From positions 1 to 29,481 of the forward strand of contig CABUXV010000029.1 of assembly GCA_902495595.1 (NCBI GenBank): a stretch of DNA of 29,481 bases, given 5' to 3'. The DNA comes from an uncultured Eubacterium sp. (lineage in GTDB: Bacteria > Bacillota > Clostridia > Peptostreptococcales > Anaerovoracaceae). Below are positions 1-8,881 of this stretch, one piece after another (position 1 is the stretch's first letter; every line of letters starts with the position of its first letter). Under the pieces are notes generated by a model. It saw nothing but the letters and a program-made list of their open reading frames with translations, made no database searches and was not told the DNA's origin. A program made the position numbers and the translations under genes.

Positions 1-99
1 CATCTCTTCTGCTACATCGTAAGCATGACCTATAAGGTCTATATCATATTTTGAATTATATTCTAAAATTGTGTCTAAAAACTCGCTTCTTCTCTTCAT
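1..99 (-). CDS. N-terminus of probable RelA/SpoT-like (p)ppGpp synthetase/hydrolase (partial)
   Basis: The first 33 codons of a minus-strand gene run off the left edge. The peptide begins MKRRSEFLDTILEY and continues with DIDLIGHAYDVAEEM. The DIDLI-x-x-AY-x-x-AEE-x pattern resembles the first helix of the HD hydrolase domain of RelA/SpoT enzymes. In many Clostridia relA lies downstream of the secDF genes, which fits. The ATG is 16 nt after the secDF stop, and a weak AAAGG ribosome site overlaps the end of secDF, so the two genes are probably co-transcribed. With only 33 residues, another helical HD-domain protein is possible. The identification is an inference. Confidence 0.5.
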   Translation of the reverse strand, partial: MKRRSEFLDTILEYNSKYDIDLIGHAYDVAEEM

Positions 100-115
100 A
101 ATAGTCGGTTAACCT

Positions 116-2509
116 TTATTTTTTATTACCTTTCACGTATCGTTTTGACCTGCGCTGGTTAGTCTTTGGCTGTGACTTTTCAACACCTTTTGCATTTAAT
201 GATGTATTTTCATTTTTATTTTCATCGTCAGAATCATCATTGCTTTCCTGAGTCAATGCCGGCTTATCGCTTTCCAAAGAAAGCTTTTTCTTGTCTTTTT
301 TGCTGTTTTTTATATTTGACCTTACCTGTTTCTCATATTTTGAAAGTTTTTCCGGTCTGCTGAATTCATAGTACAGAGGGCTGCATACGGCGATGGATGA
401 ATATGCTCCTGCTATAATTCCAACCATCAAAGGTACTACAAATTCTCTTATAGCATCGCCTGCCATGATAAGCAGAGGAACCATTACTATAAGAGTTGTA
501 GCCGATGTCATCAGCGAACGGCCTAAAGTCTGAGTAATACTCTGGTCTATAAGCGATGACAGCTCACCGCTTCTCTTGTACCTGAGATTTTCCCTAATTC
601 GGTCAAATACTACTATAGTATCATTTATGGAATACCCTACAACTGTAAGTATACCCGCTATGAACGGATTGTTTATTGTTATGTTGAATATGGCATAAAA
701 TGCCACAACTATAATTACATCGTGAAGAACGCCTAAAAGTGCAGCACCTCCAAATTTCCACTGGGAAAACCTGAATCTTATATATACAAGCATACATATT
801 CCGGCTAATAAGACTGCTAAAAATGCATTATTTCTCAGCTCTTTTCCAACAGACGGGCCGAAAAGTTCCTCCGATACAACATTATCCTGCGTTGTTCCGA
901 ATTTTTCATTTATGCTTCCTATTACTTCTGCTCTTTCGTCACTGCTCAGAGATTTTATGGTTCTTATAACTATTTGCTCATTATTTTCCCCCGAATAAAT
1001 TATTTCAGGGTCTAAACTGTAACTCTTTATGGCATCACCTACATCAGACGTCTTGACAGTCTTGCCCATATCCATCTGTATCATTGTGCCGCCTGTAAAA
1101 TCAATTCCGTAATTTAAGCCTCTGACAAGTCCAAATCCAAGCCCTGCAGCCATTATTATTATGGAAACAGCATAAAACACCTTCTTATATTTTATGAAAT
1201 GCAGGTCTCTTTTTATCTGGAATGTAGTAGTGTTATCTTTCCTTATACCAAAGAAAGATTTTTTGCTGAAAGTTTTGCTTTCAGCCATAAGGCTTACATA
1301 AAGCTGGGTTATAACGACAGCCGTAAATATTCCAACAACTATGCCTATCATAAAGGTCCATGCGAATCCTCTTACGGAGCTTGTTCCTATTTCATACAAA
1401 ATAACAGCCGCAATTAAAGTAGTTACCTGAGAGTCTATAACCGTGCTCATAGCGCGTTTAAACCCTGTCTGCGTAGCTACACGAACGGTTTTTCCCGTTG
1501 AAATTTCTTCTCTTATTCTCGCAAAAATTATTACATTAGCATCTACAGCCATTCCCACGGACAGAATAATTCCTGCAATTCCCGGAAGCGTAAGCACACT
1601 TCCCATAACTGACATTATGTTAAGCACTATTACAACGTATAGCAGCAGCGCCAGATTTGCTGCAAGACCAAGTCCCCTGTATGCGATAAACATCAGCAGA
1701 AGTATAAGACCAAGTCCTATTAAGCCTGCATATACGCTCATTTCAAGGGCATTATAGCCTATCTTTGCCGATTGCACGGAAGAGTTAACTTCTTCCAAAG
1801 TAAGAGGCAGAGCACCTCCTCTTATGAGCGCTGCCAGATTAGATGCCTCTTCCTGTGAAAAATTTCCCGTTATAGAACAGCTTCCGCCGCTTATAGGACC
1901 TTTGTTCACAGAAGGCGCCGATACAATCTGATTATCCAGGAGAATCATTATGGCATCATTCGAAACTCCATCTACAGTGGATGTTACAGAACCGCTGTAT
2001 GCTTTGGATGTGGCATCATAGAACAAATCTGCCCCTTTGCTGTCAAATTCCAAAGCCACTGCATATCCGGCTGCCTCGCTGTCTGTCGTAACAGTTGCAT
2101 CCTTTACATTGCCCCCGTCAAGAACCACGGTTCCGTCCGCAAGAGCAAACTGCAGCTGCGCTGTTTTTCCTATCTGCTCTATAGCCTCCTGAGCATCCTC
2201 AGCTCCCGGAAGCTCGACTCTTATCCTTTTATCACCTTCTATGGTAACCACAGGTTCTGCAAGACCCATTTGATTTACTCTCTCTTCTATTACAGCTTGA
2301 GTCTGCTCCATATTCTTCCTAAGTTCTTCACCTGTAAGGTCGGTTTTGGCTTCCATGACTACATATACACCGCCCTTTATATCAAGACCGAGTTTCATTC
2401 TGTCTTTCAATGGGGAAACGGGACCCGCTCCGAATACAGTAACATACCATCCGGCGATTATAATCAAAACAAATAATACTGCAAAAATCTTTTTTAAAGT
2501 GTAATTCAT
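116..2509 (-). CDS. secDF: SecDF fused protein-export membrane protein
   Basis: This 797-residue protein fuses SecD and SecF, the proton-driven accessory subunits that help the SecYEG channel release exported proteins. The SecD half has the conserved LGLDIKGGVYVVME motif near residue 41 after the first membrane helix. A large extracytoplasmic region and a helix bundle containing SVGMAVDANVIIFARI follow. The SecF half starts near residue 445 with a new helix, then GLNYGIDFTGGT, and later the matching VVGYSINDTIVVFDRIREN motif. The C-terminal 60 residues are a charged, Lys/Asn/Asp-rich cytoplasmic tail. The start ATG has GGAGG five bases upstream. It is cotranscribed with the small membrane protein upstream. 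Confidence 0.95.
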   Translation of the reverse strand: MNYTLKKIFAVLFVLIIIAGWYVTVFGAGPVSPLKDRMKLGLDIKGGVYVVMEAKTDLTGEELRKNMEQTQAVIEERVNQMGLAEPVVTIEGDKRIRVELPGAEDAQEAIEQIGKTAQLQFALADGTVVLDGGNVKDATVTTDSEAAGYAVALEFDSKGADLFYDATSKAYSGSVTSTVDGVSNDAIMILLDNQIVSAPSVNKGPISGGSCSITGNFSQEEASNLAALIRGGALPLTLEEVNSSVQSAKIGYNALEMSVYAGLIGLGLILLLMFIAYRGLGLAANLALLLYVVIVLNIMSVMGSVLTLPGIAGIILSVGMAVDANVIIFARIREEISTGKTVRVATQTGFKRAMSTVIDSQVTTLIAAVILYEIGTSSVRGFAWTFMIGIVVGIFTAVVITQLYVSLMAESKTFSKKSFFGIRKDNTTTFQIKRDLHFIKYKKVFYAVSIIIMAAGLGFGLVRGLNYGIDFTGGTMIQMDMGKTVKTSDVGDAIKSYSLDPEIIYSGENNEQIVIRTIKSLSSDERAEVIGSINEKFGTTQDNVVSEELFGPSVGKELRNNAFLAVLLAGICMLVYIRFRFSQWKFGGAALLGVLHDVIIVVAFYAIFNITINNPFIAGILTVVGYSINDTIVVFDRIRENLRYKRSGELSSLIDQSITQTLGRSLMTSATTLIVMVPLLIMAGDAIREFVVPLMVGIIAGAYSSIAVCSPLYYEFSRPEKLSKYEKQVRSNIKNSKKDKKKLSLESDKPALTQESNDDSDDENKNENTSLNAKGVEKSQPKTNQRRSKRYVKGNKK

Positions 2510-2654
2510 CTAAGCCTCCAATAAATCGCATTTATTTCGAGAGATATATTATATCCCATTTAATCATACTGTTAATATTTTACTACTTTTTAGAAGCCTA
2601 AACAAGGGTTAAACCATTGATTTTTCTTTATTTACCCTAAAATTAACATTATAT

Positions 2655-3023
2655 CTAATTCTTTTCTCCGCTGACACCTATTATGCCTCCGACAGCACCT
2701 CCTGCAAGAGGTATTAAATAAAACAAACTCAGTCCTGACATATTAAAAGAATCAGAGAAAGCACCTCTTACAGATATAAGTATTATAACAAGCAGTATCA
2801 ACGATGAAATCACTCCTGTAATAAGCCCTCTTTTCCCCACTATTTTTCCTTCTAAAAATCCAATAACCATACAAGCCAATGTCAATGATACGATAAGACC
2901 TCCGAATGCCCAGTTTTCTCTAAATCCGGTAAAACTTATTATTGCCGCCAATATAAACGTAAGCAAAGTAAACAGGGCAACCGCTATAAGATACGCTTTT
3001 AAACTTTTTCTCAAAACTTCCAT
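2655..3023 (-). CDS. Small four-helix membrane protein (TIGR04086-like)
   Basis: This is a 122-residue protein with about four predicted membrane helices (roughly residues 12-32, 40-60, 68-86 and 98-116) and no soluble domain. Its place between yajC and secDF, together with its size and helix count, matches a membrane-protein family of unknown function (TIGR04086) that I recall in this position in Clostridia. A link to Sec-dependent export is inferred only from this neighbourhood. The ATG follows a good GGAGGTG ribosome site. A promoter lies about 40 bases upstream, so this gene and secDF probably form their own transcript. Confidence 0.7.
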   Translation of the reverse strand: MEVLRKSLKAYLIAVALFTLLTFILAAIISFTGFRENWAFGGLIVSLTLACMVIGFLEGKIVGKRGLITGVISSLILLVIILISVRGAFSDSFNMSGLSLFYLIPLAGGAVGGIIGVSGEKN

Positions 3024-3061
3024 AATACACCTCCAATACAGTATATTTAAGGATGGTTTAT

Positions 3062-3090
3062 ATTATGAAAGGTTACACAGGTTTTATCAA
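3062..3090 (-). promoter_or_regulatory. Sigma-A type promoter for the membrane protein-secDF unit
   Basis: On the minus strand a -35 box TTGATA (3085-3090) is followed by exactly 17 bases and a -10 box CATAAT (3062-3067). Transcription would start about 30 bases before the start codon at 3023. Each box differs from consensus by one base. Confidence 0.65.
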
Positions 3091-3266
3091 AACGGCATAT
3101 TTGAAAAGTACTGTCAAATACAGAACAAAAGATTTTTTTGATAAAAAAATGTGTAAGGCGGAATCAGAGATTCCTTTGCACATAGTCGCCCGCAAGGGGC
3201 GGCGCTTCGCAAGGTACTTTCTTTGAAGTATACGGAAATCTCGCAAAACTATATTTTCTGCACTAT

Positions 3267-3297
3267 AAAAAAAGTAAGGGAATTTTCTTCCCTTACT
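3267..3297 (-). terminator. Intrinsic terminator after yajC
   Basis: There is a perfect 10-bp stem (AGTAAGGGAA with TTCCCTTACT) and a five-base loop. On the minus strand it is followed by a run of seven T. It lies about 40 bases beyond the yajC stop and separates yajC from the secDF unit. Confidence 0.9.
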
Positions 3298-3338
3298 GTC
3301 TCTTATCTTATAAAGTAATTATAAGCAGCCTGTGAATT

Positions 3339-3797
3339 TTATTTGTTTTCTTCTTCAGCAGTCTCTGTAGTTTCTTCTGCTTCTTCACTCTCTGAAGCTT
3401 CAGTTTCTTCTGCCTCTTCTGCAGCAGGTTCAGCTTTTTTCATTCTCTTAGGCTTTGATTTCTTTACTTCAGTTTCTTCTTCTGTATCAACCTCATCTTC
3501 ATGAACTTTCGCATTATGTTTTGCGCCTTCTTCAACAACTTTTGAAACAGCCCATCTCATTATTTCAAACTTAACTCTGTCTGCACCTACCTGTATAACC
3601 AAAGAATCTTCCTTAGTCTTAACTACTTTTCCGCAGATACCGCCGATTGTTATTATTTCATCTCCAACCTGTACGCTGCTTCTCATAGCATTTATTTCTT
3701 TTTCCCTTTTCTTCTGAGGTCTTATAAGTAATAAATACATTACAGCGATTAAAATAACTAGAGGCAAAATTGTTACCCAAATGTTTCCGTTGCCCAT
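3339..3797 (-). CDS. yajC: YajC, Sec translocase accessory subunit
   Basis: This 152-residue protein has one N-terminal membrane helix (about residues 7-26) followed by the family signature LLLIRPQKKREKE and VQVGDEIITIGGICGKV. YajC binds SecDF at the Sec translocase. The last 60 residues are a very acidic Glu/Thr/Ala/Lys-rich low-complexity tail that is absent from short YajC proteins, so the protein is longer than the usual 90-110 residues. A strong AGGAGG site precedes the ATG. A terminator follows, so yajC is transcribed separately from secDF. Confidence 0.93.
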   Translation of the reverse strand: MGNGNIWVTILPLVILIAVMYLLLIRPQKKREKEINAMRSSVQVGDEIITIGGICGKVVKTKEDSLVIQVGADRVKFEIMRWAVSKVVEEGAKHNAKVHEDEVDTEEETEVKKSKPKRMKKAEPAAEEAEETEASESEEAEETTETAEEENK

Positions 3798-3849
3798 TAA
3801 AGAATTCCTCCTACCGTGCTAAACTAAATTGTTAACTCTTTTCATAAAG

Positions 3850-3858
3850 ATTATATCA
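3850..3858 (-). promoter_or_regulatory. Possible extended -10 promoter for yajC
   Basis: The minus strand reads TGATATAAT, an extended -10 element, about 50 bases before the yajC start codon. The matching -35 position would fall in the tRNA 3' end and shows no consensus. yajC may instead be read through from upstream. Confidence 0.35.
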
Positions 3859-3865
3859 TTTATGA

Positions 3866-3952
3866 TGGTGCCGGCGATGGGGGTCGAACCCATACGGTGT
3901 TGCCACCACGGGATTTTGAGTCCCGCACGTCTGCCAATTCCATCACGCCGGC
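3866..3952 (-). tRNA. tRNA-Leu (anticodon CAA)
   Basis: This 87-nt gene folds as a class II tRNA. The acceptor stem is GCCGGCG with CGCCGGC. The anticodon stem CGGGA/TCCCG encloses the loop CTCAAAA, giving anticodon CAA, which reads TTG leucine codons. A long variable arm (GTGGTGGCAACACC region) and the T-arm GGGTTCGACCC are present. The terminal CCA is encoded. The gene starts 21 bases after the RND exporter stop codon with no terminator between them. Confidence 0.97.
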
Positions 3953-3973
3953 TTAACGCTAACAATTATATCA

Positions 3974-6900
3974 TCATACGCTCAGTATTTCAAGCTCTTC
4001 TTCTTTAATTTTCTGCATATGTTTTTTGGCAAACATCTTATACATAATAGGAATAATTATAAGTGTAGTCAATGTAGCATACAAAAGTCCTCCTATGCAT
4101 ACTATTGCAACCGGCTGCATCATTTCCGCACCTGTTCCCATTCCTGCGGCTAGAGGCAATAATCCCAATATAGTTGTTATCGCAGTCATTATTACAGGCC
4201 TCATTCTTACGGCGCCCGCATCTACAACTGCTTGTTCTAAACTCATTCCCTCCAGTCTGAACCTGTTTATGCAGTCTACCAGAACTATCGCATTGTTTAC
4301 TACCACACCCATGAGCATTACAAATCCCATCATTGAAACTACGCTTACTTCCTGACCGCATATGAGAAGCGCCAGCATGCCTCCTGTAAAAGCAAGAGGT
4401 ATGGTAAATATTACTATAAACGGAGACCTCAATGACTGGAACTGGGCTACCATTACAAGGTATACGAGAATAAACCCGACTACAAGCATAAGCATCATCT
4501 GCATCATAGCATCCATTATTTCCTCGTTCTCTCCGCCGTATTCTGCTTTTACATTCGCAGGAATCAGCTTCTTATCTTTCACCATTTCCTTAACGTCATC
4601 AGTAACATGAGTAATGTTGTAGCCATCTTTTACGGAAGCTGTAACAGACAGACTTCGCTTCTGATTGTCGTGATTTATGGAATTCATAGAGGCATCTGTA
4701 TTTATATCGGCTACAGAAGATAATGAAACTTCTTCTTTTGTTCCGTCTTTCTTTTCTGATGTAAGTTTAAAGTTCTCCAGGTCAGCTCTTGTAAAGCTGT
4801 TTGCCGTAGAATTTTCCACTACAACGTCTATACCGCTTTCGCCCTCTGTCAATGTGGTCGCAGTGGATTCTTTTGTCAGTTTCTGCGATAGCTGCTGATA
4901 AATCTGAGCTACGGTAAGACCCTGCTTCATTGCTTTATTTTTATCAACTACAACTCTAAGTTCCTGACTGCTTTCCTCGTCTACGCTGGAAATCTCTTCG
5001 AGCTCTTTCATCTTGGAAAGTTCCCTTTCTATATTAGCTCCTGTTTTTCTCAAAAGGTCCAAATCATCGCTGTAAAGAGTCATTGATACACCGGAGCCTC
5101 CTGTCATGGAAGACATATCCATATCAGCAGAAGTAACTATTTCACAATTATATTTTTCCGAAAGTTTTTCCATCTTGGAGGCAATGGTTTTTCCTTTTTC
5201 CGCTTTGTCTTCATCGAGAACTATATATACCATAGTAGAAGTTACATCCTGCTGAGCGCCTGACATCCCCATCATTCCCATGGCATCGCTGGAAAGCATA
5301 GCTCCTACCGTATTTACTCCATCGACTTTTCTGATTTCATCAACTATTTTGTCTGTTGTATCCGATGTTTCTTTAAGTGTGCTTTCCTCCGGCATCTGAA
5401 CTGTCGCAGAAATCTGCGGAGTGGACATGGACGGCATGAACACAAATCCCTTTGAGAGCGCCAGCCCTACAGATGCAAAAAGCATTGCTACTGCAATAAT
5501 AAGCACTGTTTTTTTATGATTCAAACTCCACTTTACTATGCTTCTGTATTTTTCTATGGTTCTTCCGCTCTGATTAAGAACTGTCTCTTTTGCCTCCTTA
5601 ACAAGCATCCCCTTAGCCATGGCAGGTACAAGAGTAAGAGCTATTATCAGACTGGCGAGCAGCGAATACGCTACTGTGAGAGCCAAATCCACAAATATAT
5701 CCTTAGTCATGCCGTTTACAAATATTATAGGCACAAATACACATATGGTTGTCAATGTGGAAGCTGTTATAGCTCCGGAAACTTGAACCGCCCCGGAAAC
5801 CGCCGACTGTATTTTGCTGTATCCCATAGACCTGAGCCTGTATATGTTCTCAATTACAACGATAGAATTATCTACCAGCATACCTACGCCTATAGCCAGA
5901 CCGGCAAGGGATATCATATTGAGACTTACCCCTGAAAAATACATTAAAACTATGGCAAATATAACGCTCAACGGTATGCTCACGGCTGTTATTACCGTAG
6001 GTCTTATATCTCTTAAAAAGAACATCAGTATAAGTATTGCAAGCAAAGCTCCTAATAGCAGATTCTGCAATACGGAATTTATAACTATATTAATGTACTC
6101 GCCCTGATCTGAAAGCATGGTGAATTCGAGATTATCGTATTCATTTTCAAGCTGTGAAAATTTTTCGGATATATTTTCCGATACGACAGCGGTGGCATAG
6201 CTTGATTGTTTTGTAAAACTCATCAAGACACCGTTATTGCCGTTTATCTTAGCATAGGTTTCGGAATTATTATCAGTATAGGATACTGTTGCCACATCGG
6301 AAAGCTTTATAGGCTCTACACCGTCTACACCCATATCAAAAAGTATAAGGTTCTCAAGCTCTCCCTTATCTTTTATTTTATCTCCTACGCTTACTAAAAC
6401 TTCTGCTTCTCCATCTGTAATATATCCTGCAGGCATGGAAAAGTTCTGGGCATTTAATATTGCAGAAATATTTTCCATGGTTAAAACGCCTGTCATATCT
6501 GCGCTGGACAAAGCGGCTTCCTTAGAGGATTCCATCTCACTAAGAGCGCTTTGAAGCTGATTTACAGTAGCTTCTATGGTACCTTCTGCCGCTGCAAGAT
6601 CTGAATACTTAGTTCCAAGTTCAAAGGTAGCCGACATGCCCTGAGAGTCCAGCTGCCCGAGGGCATCATTTATTTCTTTTATATACTTATCAGCATTATC
6701 TATCTTTTCTACTATCAAAGGCAGTTCTTCAGGTTCAAAACCCAATGCCCGTATTTGTTTTTCCAGTTCAAGAGCAAGAGATGGATTGTCCTTTTTCGCA
6801 TCTTCATAGCTTTTGTACAAAAGCTTTATCTGACTTCCGTTTGATTTTAAGTCTTCCAGTTCTTTCTTACTGCTCTGAAGCTTTTTCTTTGTTGCCGCAA

Positions 6901-7636
6901 GCTGCTCTGCTGCCTGTGCCTGACCTTCCTTTAAAGCTTTCTTTCCGTCATTAATTTGTTTTTTCCCGTCCTTTGCAGCATTGATACCGCTGTTTATCTG
7001 ACCTTCTGCGCTTCCGAGCTGCTTATTTATAGCAGCGGAAACCTTTTCGTTTATCTTGTCAATCTTATCTTGTGACAGCACTATCTGTATATCATCATTA
7101 ACCATTCCCATTGAGGAAACTGAAGCGACTCCTTCAACTCCCTCCAGCGGACTTTGCAGATTGTCCTTAACAAACTGGGATACTTCACCGGATGACTTAT
7201 CCTCCATTCCAACCGCAGCTGTAACCACTGGCATCATATCGAGGTTTATCTTCATCACTACCGGAGTTCCGGCTGTTTCAGGGAAGTTTCCTTCTATCTG
7301 ATCTATTTTTTCCCTTATATCTACCGATATGGAGTCCATATTTACTTCATCTGAAAACTCCATCTGTATTACAGAATAGTTTGCAGCAGAAACAGATGTT
7401 ACGTTCTTTATATTTGATAAAGTAGCCATCTGCTGTTCCATAGGTTCTGTTATTTCAGCTTCCGCTTCCTCCGGACTTGCTCCGGGATAAGTAGTCATTA
7501 CTATGACATAAGGCGTATTTATATTGGGAAATAAATCAGGCGTCATCTTCGTATATGAAATAACACCGAACACAATTACTATTACTACTGCGACAAATAC
7601 CGTAAAAGGTTTCTTCACGCTAAACTTTGAAAGCAT
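3974..7636 (-). CDS. RND-family exporter (AcrB/SwrC-like) with coiled-coil insert
   Basis: This 1220-residue RND permease belongs to the HAE group, which pumps drugs, surfactants or lipid-like compounds using proton flow. The N-terminus MLSKFSVKKPFTVFVAV and the following MTPDLFPNINTPYV are typical. Each half has the large extracytoplasmic loop and the helix bundle; GVGMLVDNSIVVIENIYR is the proton-relay helix of the first half and GVVVNNAIVLVDCINR its counterpart in the second. From about residue 200 to 390 there is an extra Lys/Glu/Ala-rich segment with strong heptad character, absent from AcrB. It lengthens the protein beyond the usual 1030-1060 residues. No adaptor or outer-membrane partner is nearby, as expected for a Firmicute. 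An AGGAGG site overlaps the stop of the GH25 gene upstream, so the two form an operon. The substrate is unknown. Confidence 0.9.
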   Translation of the reverse strand: MLSKFSVKKPFTVFVAVVIVIVFGVISYTKMTPDLFPNINTPYVIVMTTYPGASPEEAEAEITEPMEQQMATLSNIKNVTSVSAANYSVIQMEFSDEVNMDSISVDIREKIDQIEGNFPETAGTPVVMKINLDMMPVVTAAVGMEDKSSGEVSQFVKDNLQSPLEGVEGVASVSSMGMVNDDIQIVLSQDKIDKINEKVSAAINKQLGSAEGQINSGINAAKDGKKQINDGKKALKEGQAQAAEQLAATKKKLQSSKKELEDLKSNGSQIKLLYKSYEDAKKDNPSLALELEKQIRALGFEPEELPLIVEKIDNADKYIKEINDALGQLDSQGMSATFELGTKYSDLAAAEGTIEATVNQLQSALSEMESSKEAALSSADMTGVLTMENISAILNAQNFSMPAGYITDGEAEVLVSVGDKIKDKGELENLILFDMGVDGVEPIKLSDVATVSYTDNNSETYAKINGNNGVLMSFTKQSSYATAVVSENISEKFSQLENEYDNLEFTMLSDQGEYINIVINSVLQNLLLGALLAILILMFFLRDIRPTVITAVSIPLSVIFAIVLMYFSGVSLNMISLAGLAIGVGMLVDNSIVVIENIYRLRSMGYSKIQSAVSGAVQVSGAITASTLTTICVFVPIIFVNGMTKDIFVDLALTVAYSLLASLIIALTLVPAMAKGMLVKEAKETVLNQSGRTIEKYRSIVKWSLNHKKTVLIIAVAMLFASVGLALSKGFVFMPSMSTPQISATVQMPEESTLKETSDTTDKIVDEIRKVDGVNTVGAMLSSDAMGMMGMSGAQQDVTSTMVYIVLDEDKAEKGKTIASKMEKLSEKYNCEIVTSADMDMSSMTGGSGVSMTLYSDDLDLLRKTGANIERELSKMKELEEISSVDEESSQELRVVVDKNKAMKQGLTVAQIYQQLSQKLTKESTATTLTEGESGIDVVVENSTANSFTRADLENFKLTSEKKDGTKEEVSLSSVADINTDASMNSINHDNQKRSLSVTASVKDGYNITHVTDDVKEMVKDKKLIPANVKAEYGGENEEIMDAMMQMMLMLVVGFILVYLVMVAQFQSLRSPFIVIFTIPLAFTGGMLALLICGQEVSVVSMMGFVMLMGVVVNNAIVLVDCINRFRLEGMSLEQAVVDAGAVRMRPVIMTAITTILGLLPLAAGMGTGAEMMQPVAIVCIGGLLYATLTTLIIIPIMYKMFAKKHMQKIKEEELEILSV

Positions 7637-7645
7637 CTATTCCTC

Positions 7646-8476
7646 CTATTTTCCATCGTATCTTCTGAATTCCCACTTGCTGCCGTTAAATACATTCATA
7701 TCCACGTATTTTTCTCCTCCGGCGACATACTTGGATTTTGCCTTAAATGTATACTGGCAGAAAGTCCAGCTTCTCCCATCTGATAATTTATCCGGCACGC
7801 TGTGATCACTTATCCATATTGAATAATCATCATATTTACCTGATATATAATTATCGTAAATATATGAATTAGTATATATTATAGGCTTGCGGTTGTATTC
7901 TTTTTCCAGCTCTTTCAGCATTACATCAAGAACACTGTACATTTTTTCACGGCTCGGATGGGTATTAACATATTTCCCATAAAACTCGACATCTATAACA
8001 GGAGGAAGCATTCCAAATTTCTTGTTTACTGTTTTTATATAATTTTCAGCTTGTTTATGACCTTCCGTATCATAACTCATAAAATGATATGCACCGACTT
8101 TCATACCTGTTTTATGAGCTTCTTTCCAGTTATATTCAAATTTCTTGTCTTTATGACTGCTGCCCTCGGTTGCCTTGATAAATGCAAAACTTATATCTTC
8201 TGACTCAAGACCTTTCCAGTCGATATCTTTCTGATATGCTGAAACATCCACACCCTTTACCGGATATTTGTTTTCTTCATCTATACCTGATTCAGTCATA
8301 AAAAAGAATAGGTTTCTCAATAAACTGAAAACAAATATCGCAGCGATAAGCGATGCCACAATAAAAACTGTTTTTTTATTAAAACCTATTTTAAACTTTC
8401 TTTTTGCATATTCAGTATTGGCAGAATTCCTGTTTAATCGTCCCCTGCTTCTTCCCCTTCGCTGTTGTTTTCTCAT
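7646..8476 (-). CDS. Membrane-anchored GH25 lysozyme-like muramidase
   Basis: The 276-residue protein has a very basic Arg/Lys-rich cytoplasmic N-terminus (residues 1-32), one membrane helix (about 34-55) and an external glycoside hydrolase family 25 domain from about residue 74. GH25 motifs are visible: KGVDVSAYQKDIDW at the start, FAFIKATEG, VGAYHFMSY, and the catalytic acidic pair in PPVIDVEFYG. The family cuts the N-acetylmuramic acid link of peptidoglycan. A retained membrane anchor suggests wall remodelling by the cell itself rather than a secreted lysin. It is the first gene of a two-gene unit with the RND exporter and has a good promoter upstream. Confidence 0.9.
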   Translation of the reverse strand: MRKQQRRGRSRGRLNRNSANTEYAKRKFKIGFNKKTVFIVASLIAAIFVFSLLRNLFFFMTESGIDEENKYPVKGVDVSAYQKDIDWKGLESEDISFAFIKATEGSSHKDKKFEYNWKEAHKTGMKVGAYHFMSYDTEGHKQAENYIKTVNKKFGMLPPVIDVEFYGKYVNTHPSREKMYSVLDVMLKELEKEYNRKPIIYTNSYIYDNYISGKYDDYSIWISDHSVPDKLSDGRSWTFCQYTFKAKSKYVAGGEKYVDMNVFNGSKWEFRRYDGK

Positions 8477-8533
8477 AATTGTTTTACCCTGTTGATTTGC
8501 TGTATCTTTTTATCTGTCGTAATGCATAAAAAG

Positions 8534-8562
8534 ATTATAACTTTATTAACAACATAAATCAA
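8534..8562 (-). promoter_or_regulatory. Sigma-A promoter for the GH25-RND operon
   Basis: On the minus strand TTGATT (8557-8562), 17 bases, then a perfect TATAAT (8534-8539). The start codon is about 58 bases downstream of the -10 box. Confidence 0.7.
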
Positions 8563-8592
8563 GAGCTGCAAACTCAGCATTCCCAGTAATAT

Positions 8593-8621
8593 TTGACATC
8601 GTTTGCTCATCGTGATAATAT
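8593..8621 (+). promoter_or_regulatory. Sigma-A promoter for the small ferredoxin-like gene
   Basis: On the plus strand a perfect TTGACA (8593-8598), 17 bases, then TAATAT (8616-8621). It predicts a leader of about 65-70 bases before the start codon at 8696. It is divergent from the GH25 promoter. Confidence 0.65.
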
Positions 8622-8695
8622 TTTTCATAATTAAAGAAATGTAAGCCAGTATTCCGAAAAGATATCAGTATATTTTGATTGTAAGGAGGGTAAAT

Positions 8696-8881
8696 ATGAT
8701 AGTAATCGACAGAAATAAATGCTCAGGCTGCGGACACTGCACAGCTATACGTATTGCGCTTAAATGCATTAAAGAACAGGATGGCTACGAAATGTATGAA
8801 GAACCTCCTTCATCCGATATGGACTTCGTAGAAAGGTCTATGTCAGAATGCTGGTCCCACTGCATATATTTAGTACAATAA
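8696..8881 (+). CDS. Small ferredoxin-like iron-sulfur protein
   Basis: This is a 61-residue protein. The start is set at the ATG at 8696 because GGAGGG lies just upstream; an in-frame TTG at 8675 would include that site. Residues 8-14 (CSGCGHC) give the C-x2-C-x2-C motif of a one-cluster ferredoxin. The fourth ligand is probably the Cys in SECWSHC near the C-terminus, where ordinary ferredoxins have Cys-Pro; here Pro is replaced by Trp. The IALKC segment adds a further Cys. It likely carries one [4Fe-4S] or [3Fe-4S] cluster and moves electrons in the cytoplasm. It is the only plus-strand gene and converges on the cut operon. Its link to choline metabolism is unproven. Confidence 0.75.
   Translation: MIVIDRNKCSGCGHCTAIRIALKCIKEQDGYEMYEEPPSSDMDFVERSMSECWSHCIYLVQ

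Larger units (their letters stand above)
3024..3338. other. Gene-free stretch between yajC and the secDF unit
   Basis: These 315 bases contain no credible coding region. They hold the yajC terminator (3267-3297), the promoter for the downstream unit (3062-3090) and two inverted repeats between them. One is GGAATC-aga-GATTCC at 3160-3174. The other is a GC-rich hairpin at 3185-3203 (GTCGCCC paired with GGGCGGC), unusual in such AT-rich surroundings. I recognise no known RNA family. It could be a copy of a dispersed intergenic repeat. Confidence 0.6.

Noticed and set aside
3974..7636. Many plus-strand and alternative-frame open frames inside the RND gene (for example at 5516-5935)
   Set aside because: They lie opposite a clear, motif-rich reading frame, have no ribosome sites and show no protein signatures.
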